64,000 nucleotides of DNA. It comes from Pleodorina starrii (taxonomy: Eukaryota; Chlorophyta; Chlorophyceae; Chlamydomonadales; Volvocaceae). The position numbers and the translations under genes are program-made. The notes under the pieces are model-generated. The model had not been told where the DNA came from. It saw only the letters and a list, made by a program, of their open reading frames with translations, and ran no database searches. Positions 13,401 through 22,883 of this stretch are shown piece after piece (positions within the stretch are counted from its first letter, which is position 1; the number at the start of each line of letters is the position of its first letter). The DNA lies in contig BRXU01000003.1 in NCBI GenBank assembly GCA_030267565.1, forward strand, positions 4,563,001-4,627,000, read 5' to 3'.

Positions 13401-13747
13401 CGCCCACTGAGAGACGTGTCTCCTTCCCTTCCCTGTGATGAGAGCATGACACGCACCCCGGGGTGGTCAGGGGCTTCCCCAGCCGTTTGGGAATCACACC
13501 GCTTCCTCCGCTGCCGCTGCCGCTGCCGCTGCCATCCATGCCCCGCCCCTGTGCGCAGGAGCACCTGGACGACGCGGACAACATCGAAGATGACGAGGAC
13601 GCGGTCACCGCCGCCACGGGGGGCACCGACGGAGCACTGGCGCAGCCGTCGGCCTCCCAGCGGACGGGCAGCGACGGCGGCGCCGGCCCGGCCGGGGGCC
13701 ATCGGCACCGAGTGACGTTCGATCTGGATGTCGACAGCGATGAGTAG
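375..13747 (+). CDS. BRM: SWI/SNF chromatin-remodelling ATPase, BRAHMA (BRM) subfamily
   Basis: Catalytic ATPase of a SWI/SNF complex, which uses ATP to slide or evict nucleosomes in the nucleus. Exons by eye: 375-2066, 2311-2381, 2851-3028, 3442-3480, 3777-3851, 4209-4310, 4639-4719, 5152-5427, 5747-5913, 6319-6451, 6872-7000, 7284-7466, 7950-8021, 8274-8345, 8637-8747, 9158-9324, 9776-9902, 10293-10559, 10869-11054, 11371-11451, 11713-11787, 12091-12169, 12300-12907, 13241-13288, 13559-13747. All phases agree; product about 1735 aa. Order: Gln-rich N-terminus; QLQ domain (aa ~257-279, [14 protein letters not shown]); HSA (~475-640); ATPase motif I DEMGLGKT (~830); DEAQ box (~933); [10 protein letters not shown]; helicase C-lobe with [14 protein letters not shown] and HRIGQ (~1250); SnAC-like [13 protein letters not shown] (~1350). 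The [16 protein letters not shown] stretch is typical of plant BRM rather than SYD or animal SNF2. The tail is RG-rich then acidic, and no bromodomain is visible. Introns 13 and 22 start with GC. The subfamily call is firm; single exon edges are less so. Confidence 0.93.
6577..6643. repeat. 22-bp perfect inverted repeat in BRM intron 10
   Basis: Arms 6577-6598 and 6622-6643 are exact reverse complements separated by 23 bp, so the intron RNA can form a long hairpin. A smaller hairpin (CGCCTC/GAGGCG) lies just upstream at about 6547-6563. It may be a remnant of a small inverted-repeat element. Confidence 0.75.
6765..6800 (+). repeat. Dispersed repeat A, copy in BRM intron 10
   Basis: A stretch of about 31 bp beginning TATAAAGGAGC and ending in a C-run recurs on the opposite strand at 59674-59708 and 60092-60126, with about three mismatches. 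Three copies in introns of two unrelated genes mark it as a dispersed repeat. Confidence 0.65.
7808..7904 (+). repeat. 9-bp tandem repeat (CTGCTGCTA)n in BRM intron 12
   Basis: CTGCTGCTA-type units are repeated about ten times and then decay into CTGCTACCT units. The tract lies inside the intron before the exon at 7950. Confidence 0.85.
9654..9745. repeat. Interleaved inverted repeats in BRM intron 16
   Basis: Two inverted-repeat pairs interlock. TGTAACGTC (9654-9662) pairs with GACGTTACA (9715-9723). GCAAACAAGATG (9669-9680) pairs with CATCTTGTTTGC (9734-9745). The order A-B-A'-B' is that of a pseudoknot, and it ends about 30 bp before the acceptor at 9775. Confidence 0.7.
10235..10275 (+). 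repeat. Dispersed repeat B, copy in BRM intron 17
   Basis: The core GGGCTCCGGCCTRTACGT followed by GGATA and a C-run recurs at 40020-40055 and 43942-43977. Each copy is in an intron, within about 100 bp upstream of an acceptor. Confidence 0.65.
10763..10791 (+). repeat. (CCCCAA)n tract in BRM intron 18
   Basis: Five near-perfect ACCCCA units. The complementary strand has five G4 runs and could fold as a G-quadruplex. Confidence 0.85.
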
Positions 13748-16150
13748 CGGGGAAGGGTGGAGCAGCGGGGCAGAGTGCTGGCGTTGGAAGGGCAGGACGG
13801 GAGGAAGAGCAGAGGGGGCAGGGCAGGGTGGGATGAGGACGTGGACGAGGATGAGGACGAGGTTCAGGAGGACGGCGCTGATAGGCTCCTGGGCACGTCA
13901 GGGCGAAGAGATCAGGGCTGGGATGAGCAGTTGTTTGTGCGCCGTGCGGGAGCAGCAGCTCGAGAGCGGGGGGTTGTGAAGAGGATTTATCGAGGGTGGT
14001 GAGCGCGGCCCTGACGGCGCAGGCAGTGGGTTCTGGGTGGCTGCGCTGAGTACGCGGGTGCGCGGGGCCATCAGCGGGAGGGTCATTCAGAGGGAGGCGG
14101 CACTGGACCGTAGCTGGCGAGCAAAGCAGCTCGGAGCCTGCAGCGCTGAGGGAGACGGCCGAAGGGGGGTGGGATGCATGGAGCATGGTGGGGAGCGGCC
14201 GCTCAAGGGCGTCGACTCTCTCTGGCCCCAACTGGGCTGTGTGGGTTGGAGGGCCGGGCTGTCCATCGGGCTGGGCACTTGGCAGCGGGGCACTGGGGTC
14301 TTTTTCACAGGGACCGCGCGAGTCGCTCCGTCTACGGCCAGTAAGGGCGCGCGCGCATTCGAACTACACGGTGAAACCCAACGACTGAACCTGGTATGCA
14401 AGGCAACGCGTTTGCATGGAGAGGACGTTTAGCCGAAGAGCGAGGTTGAGTGGGCGGGGCGGTAGCAGCGGGCGGAGGGAGGCGACGGCGGCCTGGCGGG
14501 AGTGCTGCTGCTGCCGCCAGTTGGAATGCCTGTTGCGTGGCGTGTGTGCGGCGGGTATGGGGGGCGCCGAACGAGTCTGGGACTTTTGAGGCGGCTGCCC
14601 CGCTATAGAGTCTTCGCACTGCTGGTGATGTCGCTGAAGCGAAAGAAGCGAAAGCCAGAAACGCGAGGAGGTTCTTTGACCTTCACCGCTTGGAGTGGGC
14701 TGCTGGTGAACGCCCGGTGGTGGTTAAGGCGGGTGCGTCTGCAGTGGCTACGGAGCGGGGCATCGGGCATGTGGGGAATGCCTGAGGGCCCCTGGTCGGG
14801 CTTCAGCTGCGTGGGGCGTAATGGCTGTGATACGGGCCAGTGGGTTTTGACGGGGAGGCGTGGTACGGTGACATGGCCTCAATGTGCCAGCTTTGCTGCT
14901 GGTTGTTACCGGTACCTTTCTTGGCCGTGGAGTACCGTAACTTGGAGCTGATACCGGTATGTTGTTATGAGGGCCTATGGACCGGGTCGGCCCCGCGACA
15001 CTGCAAGGCGCCAGCCAGGGATAGCGGCAGCCGGCACTCAACCGGTGGCATGGGAGGCGCGGCGGCTACGTGCACGCTCTGCAGCAAAACGCGGTAACTG
15101 GATACGGAGGGATACGGTAAGTGCCCGGCAGTGCCAGGCGTCGTGTCGGCTCGGTGCACGCCTGGCAACGAAAGTGGTACAGGGCGTGTGCGCCCAAGAA
15201 GCAAAAGCGATTAGACAGGATTAAGACGGCGCAGCAGGGCGCAGCGCCGGCAGCAAGTTTGCTACTCGGCAGACAGCGGTGCAGAAGACATGCGGGCAAG
15301 GCTGATCAATGTTGGACGTGCCTGCTTTGTGCTGTGTGGTAGTACCTGCTGGGCAGGAGCCCCCTTCTGCTTGGCATTTGATGACAAATTGGGATATATT
15401 ACGGCACTCACGCCAAGAGTACAAGCGAACATCAGCAGTGCGGCGCGGTAATGGCAGATGGCTGCATGCCCGCCGTCTGCTTACGGTGACGACTGTGCTT
15501 CTCTGCAACAAGTTGACGCACCCACAGTATCGTGCGCAGTCGCGCTTCGAGACAAAATGTCGCGGCGGATGTGTCGATCGAAATCGAAACCGCCGCAAGT
15601 TGCGAACCCTCGCGCGTCACAGAGAGTAATGAGTATTATTGAGTATTATGATGGAAGAAGGAGATGCTATGAGCGTCAAGTGCGAGGAAGTTCGGAAGGG
15701 CGAATACGTCGGCGCCCACGCATGAGTCGCTTTGTCAGAACCCTGTCCGCCCTAGGCAAATTTTAACTATACAATATATTAAGGGATGTTGTGTATGAAG
15801 CACCGTGGCATCGGGCCGTGTTGCAACCGCCGCAAACCGATGCAAGCGCGGGTCAGGTCAGCAGCCGTCGCATCGAATGTCATGTTGGCAGTCATATAGT
15901 AGAAATAATTTTGATCCCATATAATTTTTAATATTATTTCTTAGAACATTATGAGGTAATCGCAAAAGAATAGACAATAGTCTGCCGTCGAAAGCGCTCG
16001 CCTGCGCTCGCTGCGCTCGACCGAAAGGCGCCGATTTGCTTAACCAGTGACCACAATCTAGCTGCATAACCCACATATTCTCTGAAGATATTGATACCAG
16101 CAAATAAGCCTAGCATAACCCGACCACCATAGCCTCATAGGCGCAGCGAC
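13748..16150. other. Intergenic region, no gene recognised
   Basis: About 2.4 kb without a supported gene. The first few hundred bases, rich in G and A, are probably the 3' UTR of the remodeller gene. From about 15.75 to 15.96 kb the sequence becomes AT-rich. No open frame on either strand carries a recognisable domain or connects through plausible splice sites. Confidence 0.5.
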
Positions 16151-19100
16151 ATGCTTGGCGGTTTGAGAGCGCGTCGGTGCGTCACGCAGGCGCCGGCAGC
16201 TGCCGCGCTATTACCGCTGCTTTGCCTGTTCCTTGCCGTGACCACCGCGCGTGCGCTGCGGAGCACATCCTCCTGGGGACTTAACTACGGGGATTACACA
16301 GAGCCCGACAGCCCCGAAGCCACTGTAACCCTCCCACCACCACCCAACCAGCGTCCACCGCTCCTGTCACCGTTGCAAGCGCCGCCAAGCCCTCGCCAGC
16401 GGCCTTCACCGCCCCCCTTTCCATCTCCAAGGCCACCCTCACCTCGCCCGCCCCGATCACCCAGCCCGCCGCCCCCTTATCCACCCGAAGAGCTCGTGGT
16501 AAGTTTACCAGCACTGCACTCGCTGCATGCACACACGGCCGCTCCATTCGCTCTTGTTCTGTTCAGTTGTGGTATCGCCTCAATCCCGAGTGTCGCACTG
16601 CGCATGGTCCCACGGTGTTACGGCTCCGCAGGTGGCCGGCGCACCCGCCCCTTGCGCCTGGGTCACGCTGAGTGGTAACGACTTCCGCTCGCGGCGCTTC
16701 GTGTTTCCGGCCACGCCCAATCGCTCGGTGTCCGCCATTCCCGGCTTCAGCTACACAGTTGAGGTACGTCGCTGGTCGCCACCGTAGGTTCAACGAGTGG
16801 CCCGTGCAGTAAACTTCCCCCCGCACACACACATATACACATGCACACACATGCGCCTCCTGTGTTGGCACAGCGCCGCTCCAGCGTATCCTCGAATCCC
16901 CTCCCCTTCGCCTCCAACAGGCGGCATCACTGAAGCGGACAGCCCCCGTCGCCGTGTGCGCATCCGCCAAGCCCTGCGCCGACCTCGCCGCCGCCCTGTC
17001 GGCAGCTGCTGTTTCCGGCACCGCCACAATCCTCCAGCCCACCAACAATGTCGCCCCGGGCGCCGCGTCGTCTGTTGGCAGCAACCGCCTGCAACTGCCA
17101 GGCAGTAACCACCCGGACGGCGCATTCGTATTGGCGGGCTCGGGCGGCGGCGGAAACGGCTACTCGTTGGAAGTCTGCACACGCGTCCCGCGAACGGCCA
17201 CTTGTTCCAACGCCTACGGCGTCATGTCCATTCTCCGTCCCGCCGACGCCTTGCCGCTGAGAGCCGACCCAAATGGGCCGTATGGTGCCGTACGCTCGTC
17301 CACGCCCTGGTCTCCAGGTGTCGTACGCCTCGCCGCGTCGGCGGCCGACTCGCCGGCGGCGGTGCTCACCTCGGCCTGTGCGCCCCCGCCTGGTGTCGAT
17401 GCGCGGCGCAGAGTGACGTTTTCCTGGGGTTGGGACTTTGACGGCCTGCCGCCCTCGCTTGCCGCCAGCGGCTTCGTGGCCGTGTACCGCCGCTACCCTC
17501 TGACGAGCATGTGGCCCGGCACCTACCGACTCACGCTACTGAAGCCCCCCAATGTCAGCTTGGCGGTCATTGTGAGGTTCGCGGACGCAAACCCGGACGT
17601 CGCCGGCACGCCGGCGGCGGTGCGAGAGGTGGTGGCGGCTGGTGAGAACGCCAGCCTCGTGGTTCCATGGGCCAACGTCACCGACGTTACCTTCGTGTAC
17701 CGAGTGCCCCCACTGGCGCAGCTGGGTAACGTGTCCGCGATGAGCGCGGCAATTTCAATGGCATGGTGGCCAGCGCCGCCGGCGCCGCCGCCGGCACCCC
17801 CCTCTCCGCCGGCGCCACCTTCGCCGCCGCCGTCGCAGCCACCGTCCACTCCGCCGCCGCCAACTCCTGTGCCGCTGCCGCCGCCGGCCCCGCCGCCGCT
17901 GGCCCCAAGTCCGCCCCGGCCACTCTCTCCTGAGGTGTCGCCTCCCCCAACGCCGCCGGCACCGCCACTGCCGCCTTTACCGAGCCCACCACCGCCTCAC
18001 CCGCCTGAAGATCTCGTCGTGAGTGCCGTACCATTCCGGTAGCCTGCATGTGTACGGATACCTTCCAGGGCCATTTTCAGAGGTTTCCCAACGCAGTGCG
18101 GTTCGGCACCAGCCGTTGACAGCGAGTTGCCGGGGTCAAATCTGGCAAACCTGTTGCGGGCTTTATTTGTTTTGCCTGTATATACGCGGCGGTTTCAGTG
18201 GGTTTCGGGCCCATTGAAGGATTTAGACTTGAGAGCCAGCGGGCGTGCTGGGCGTCCACAGCAGCGGCGGGGACCGGGAAGCCAAGGAAAGCTCAGGCCA
18301 GGCCAGACAGCAGGAGCCTCCCGGACATTGCAACGAGCGGATCCGGAGGAATTTGCTGTTGTTGTCCTTTGCTTGCCCAGATGGTGGTTGCTTTTGTTTG
18401 GTCAAGGCAGGGGTGTTGATGCAGCAACCCAGTTTGCCGTTCCTTGGCCTACACACACCAGGGAGGGACCCCAAGGCGTGTGCCTGGGGCAGCGTGGAGA
18501 CTCCCAACTGTCCCAAATATTACGAATGTTCTCAGCGCTGTTGCCGTGTGCCGTGATACGTTGTGCGCCACGCCTCGCGCCCAACTTGGCCGCCCTGGCA
18601 GGTCGCGAGCGGGCCCTTCCCGTGCGCATGGGTGACGCTGTCCGGCACCGACTTCCGCTCGCGGCGCTTCGTCTTCCCCCCCACACCGGATCCGACGATC
18701 ACCGACACGCCGGATTTTGGCTACACGATCCAGGTGCGGGGCCCACCCTGTCTCAGCCGCTACAGCTGCCTCTCTGAGCGGCCCACGCCAGTGGCATCCC
18801 ATCCCGTCACGTGACGATGCCGTACCGGCAAAAACCTCCCAAAGAATCGGGAGACCCGAGAGTCTGACATCGTTCCTTGATGCCCCTCGATGTCCGTTGC
18901 CTAAACAGGCGGCTGGGTGGTCGCAGACGGGCTCTGTTGGACCCGTGGCCGTGTGCTCTTCCGCGGAGCCGTGTGCCTCCCCGGGGGCAGCTGCGGCGGG
19001 CGCCGAGCAGGGCGCTGCGGTGCGCCTACCGGTGCAGCGCCTTCCAGGCGTGGGGGAGCATGGCGGCGAGGAGGAGGAGGATGGTGAAGACGAGAAGGAG

Positions 19101-20887
19101 GGCGCGGAAGCCGCCGAGGACGGCGGCCGGGGCCGTCTGCAAGTGCTGGGCAGGAATTACCCCAACGGCGTGTTCGTGTTGGCGGGCTCGGACGGCAGCG
19201 GCAACAGCTTCTCCGTCGAGGTACGACACAGCGGTTGTCGGTTGGGCATCTTTTCGGATCGGTTTCGGATGTGGTTTCCGCCCTCGTGCTCCCGCCTGCT
19301 GCGTGTGGTTGCAGTCGTGTGATTCCTCGAAGGTGTGTGTGTGTGTGTCGCGGTGGGCCGTCGTGCTTGCTGCTGGGGGGTCGAAAAGCCGGGATCTAAT
19401 GAGTGCTCCTCTTCTCCGGTTTCTTCGAGCAAACAGTCAATAAGCAATTTCGTGTTGGTTTATCAGCCAAAGGTGCAATATAGCTTGACTTGTCCAAACC
19501 CTTCCAAATTCTCAAAGATTATGAAGGCCACAGGGGCCGGCGTCCAGCGCAGTCCCGGGCGCTCTTCACAGTCCATCAGCGGGTTCAAGGCACCGGAGAT
19601 TGCACAAGCCGCTGGCATTGCCATGTCTAGGAGACATGCTTAACAACGAGGGGCCCAGACGGAGTCTTGCTTATTTAGGAAGCGGATAACGAGGGCTGCT
19701 GCGCCAGGGGGGGCTCCACACGTGGCAGCTGCCGTCGCGCGCACCTGCGCCTGCGCCGGTGTGCCCCTCCCTGCTCGCATACAGCACGGCAAAGCGCAAC
19801 GCAGGACGGGCGGCAGCGGAAACATTGTCACCCCCCTCACACCACCGTGATTTGCCCCTAAATTTACTGACGCACGGACATAATAACCACAACATTACCA
19901 AGTCGTGTCCCTCCACCTCCGCCTCCGCCTCCGCTTCCTCCTCTGCAGGTCTGCTCACTCGTCCCCCAAACCACCACCTGCTCAGACTTGAACGGCGTCA
20001 TGTCCATCCTCCGTCCCGCTGACGCCCTGCCGCTTAGAGCCGACCCAAATGGGCCGTACGGTGCCGTACTCTCAACCACAAGTTGGTCCGCCGACCTGGC
20101 GCTCCGCGCCGCGGCGTCGTCCGACTCCGCCACCTCGGTGCTCACCTCCGCCTGTGCGCCGCCGCCGGGCACAGATGTTGATAAGCGCACGTTTGTGTTC
20201 TCCTGGGGTTGGGACTTTGACGGCCTGCCGCCCTCGCTTGCCGCCAGCGGCTTCGTGGCCGTGTACCGCCGCTACCCTCTGACGGGGATGTGGCCCGGCA
20301 CCTACCGACTCACGTTACTGAAGCCACCCAATGTCAGCTTGGCGGTCATTGTGAGGTTCGCGGACGTAAATCCGGACGTCGCCGGCACGCCGGCGGCGGT
20401 GCGAGAGGTGGTGGCGGCTGGTGAGGACGCCAGACTCGTGGTTCCATGGGGCAACGTGACCGACGTTACCTTCGTGTACCGAGTGCCCCCACTGGCGCAA
20501 CTGGGGAACGTGGCCGCGATGAGCGCGTCGATCGGTATGGCCTGGAGGCCAGCGCCGCCGGCGCCGCCGCCGGCGCCACCGGCGCCGCCGTCGCCAGAGC
20601 CGCTACCGCCGCGACCTCCGGTGCCGTCCCCGCCGTCGCCGCCACCCCTGCCGCCAAACCCGCCGCGGCCGCCGCGGCCGCCTCCATCGCCTCCCAGGCC
20701 GCCGGCGCCGCCGCCGCTGCCACCGCTGCCGCCGCCCAGTCCGTCGCCGCCGTCACCGCCGTACCGTGATACGAATACACATTCGGGATCCACGGGATCA
20801 GCCGGGGCGATCCGAGGGCGCCATGGTGGGGGCGTGGCTGCGTGGCTGCTGCCTGCATTGATGACGCTCGTCCTCATGCTGATGTGA
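16151..20887 (+). CDS. Secreted proline-rich (HRGP-like) two-module protein, probably GPI-anchored
   Basis: Likely a cell-wall or extracellular-matrix glycoprotein. Exons: 16151-16498, 16632-16763, 16921-18018, 18602-18733, 18909-19220, 19949-20887; 986 aa, phase 0 at every junction. The N-terminus is a signal peptide (hydrophobic run at aa ~17-32, then TTARA). A Pro/Ser-rich stem follows (aa ~58-114). Module A is exons 2-3 (aa 117-443); module B is exons 4-6 (aa 527-874). Each module has CAWVTLSG..DFRSRRFVFP, VMSILRPADALPLRADPNGP, FSWGWDFDGLPPSLAASGF and a shared closing block ending VPPLAQLGNV. Long PPSPP-type linkers follow each module (~444-526, ~875-946). The C-terminus is a hydrophobic tail after a Ser/Gly stretch, as in GPI-anchored precursors. 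Module B holds an acidic Glu-rich insertion (about 19065-19120). It resembles volvocine pherophorin/HRGP proteins in composition, but I do not see a clear pherophorin cysteine signature. Confidence 0.82.
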
Positions 20888-21467
20888 CGTGCGCCGTATG
20901 TGTGTGTGCGTGTGAGTGTATATGTGTGTATGTGTGAGTATGTGTGAGCTTGTGTGTGTATGCAAAGCGCTTTTGAGCACTTCGAAAGTGTTGTGTGTGT
21001 ACGGTATGCGCTGTACAGCGGTGCGCTTGAACTGGGAGTGCTCTCCTCGAGGTTTGCAGGGGTATAGGCGGCATCTAACCTGGCGGGTAAAGCCCAGTGC
21101 AGGCCCCAGCCCAGCTGCTAATGTATTATGCACACTCACACACATATATACACAGATCGTGACTCCAGGGGTGGGGCAGGTTGCCGGCGTGCGTTGCTGC
21201 GAAGCGCCGGCGAGGGGCGAGACGCGAGAGGGATTACGCCTGGGCGCGTCATGCCTCGGGGCATCAGGGGCTGCGTCTGTGGCAGTAATCCTGTCTTGTT
21301 GTGGAGGGCGCTCCGGGGCGTCACGGGGCTCTCCCGAAATGCAGATGATTGCTGGCGGTGTTCCTGGTATTTGTGGGTTGCTGCTGTTACCGTGGGCCCA
21401 AGACCTTTCAAATGGCCACTGGGAAGGTCGAGCAACGCTGGCTATACCGTCCGGTGGCGGAGATGGT
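20888..21467. other. Intergenic region with a GT-rich tract
   Basis: Just after the stop codon lies a TGTG/TATG-rich tract (about 20897-20960), probably 3' UTR of the proline-rich protein gene. A second short CACA/TATA tract is at about 21130-21155. No gene is recognised. Confidence 0.5.
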
Positions 21468-22393
21468 TGTCACGACACACAGCGTAATTGACACAGCGTG
21501 TCGAAAGCCTGGATTGTACGGTCTACACCAGGAAACCCCTCCTCGGTCAAGGATGGGGAACGCCGCGGAATGTACTCCGGAAGACGGGATCTGAGTGCCG
21601 TCACTCCGGCGATCACTGCCTGAGCGGGAGCTGAGTGCCGCTCACGATCCAAGTACGGCAGGATCCCTAAGCCCGGCTACGATAGAAAGGCCCGGTCAGG
21701 CCTGCCCAACAAGCTCGAGTCACCTTTACCAGTCTGCAGTACGAATGCAGATGTCCTTGGCCGCTAGCTCTTTGGCGATGAGTTGACGGCGCTCCGAACT
21801 GGGGACACGCGCTGAACGGCGCGCGTCCCGGATGGCGCACTCCCTAGCTGATCGCGCTCGCGGACTGCGAGCGCCCAGGGTCAATAGGGACGACTATGGC
21901 TGAAGGCGAGAGAAAGCTATTGAGGTTACAAGTGATGAATGTTGTTGCGGTGGTCTAGGTGGACACGAAGCGCAGGCTATTCCTTTGCTCGTTCTCACGG
22001 TCCACAACCAGTTGACGACTGGCCAGCGACTGCTGTTGTTTAGACTATTTTCACCGCTGCTCGCACAAGCGCGAGCAGCGGCTCAAAGCCGGGACTGCGG
22101 GGCCCGAGCAAGGGACCCACCCTGGAGCCTACGTATCCACATCTGCATACGAAGTCCTCCGACAAGCAGGCGCTGCTGCCCGATACCGCACGGCAAAAAG
22201 CACGTAATGCAACATAACGACTACAACAACGCTAATTAATACGGGCTGAAAGCGCCCTGGGTCGGTCGCGCGATCACGTTCCGGCGTGCTAACCGCCCAA
22301 CTAACCGTAACTGACAAAATTGCCCGAAAGTGGCAAGAACAGCAAAACTAGCGAGATAGACGCGCTGTGTCAACAACGCAGTGTGTCGTGACA
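21468..22393. mobile_element. 926-bp element with ~35-bp terminal inverted repeats
   Basis: The left end starts TGTCACGACACAC and the right end finishes with its exact reverse complement. Alignment of the ends extends to 35 bp with about 31 matches, including an inner TTGACACAGCG block. No coding capacity is seen. It could be a non-autonomous DNA transposon or, given the TG...CA ends, a solo LTR with unusually long inverted ends. No clear target-site duplication was found. Confidence 0.55.
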
Positions 22394-22408
22394 GCTGTCA
22401 CGACACAC
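22381..22408. repeat. 28-bp perfect palindrome
   Basis: GTGTGTCGTGACA, GC, TGTCACGACACAC: the right end of the 21468-22393 element is followed at once by another copy of the same 13-mer in the opposite sense. It looks like two like ends joined tail to tail and marks the border with the retroelement. Confidence 0.85.
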
Positions 22409-22883
22409 GACGTAAACGGCTCGTTGGGTGAGCCTCGCGCTGACTCCCCCCCCAGCTGAAACGCCAGAGAAAGCTGCTCGGCTCGCACCAACACGCTAAA
22501 ACACAACACGCGGCACCGGCGGTGTCTACACGCACGGGGTTCAGATAGCACATCGCGGAGAAAACAGCGCTTCACGGGAAGTCGCTCAACGCAACACGGC
22601 CACACGAAGGGTCCGCTGGAAAATGCAATGCTGGGCGGCCTAAACGACAGGTCCGCAACTACATGCTGCTGGGCTCAGCGTTCGTGAAGTAAAACCATAC
22701 TACGGGCAAAGGCCCTCAGCTAACGCAGTCCTGACGGTCTGCAGGCGGTTCGCTATGACGGGTTGAGACCCTCGAAAAAGACAAATGTCGCTGCAACGGG
22801 TGGAACGCAGGTTGCCCCCCCCTGCTCGAAAATCCTACCCTTCGCCTAAACCAACTGACTGGCTCGCAACCTCCCCGACATCA

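Noticed and set aside
16151..20887. Naming the proline-rich protein a pherophorin
   Set aside because: Composition and layout fit, but I could not see the cysteine pattern typical of pherophorin domains, so only an HRGP-like call is made.
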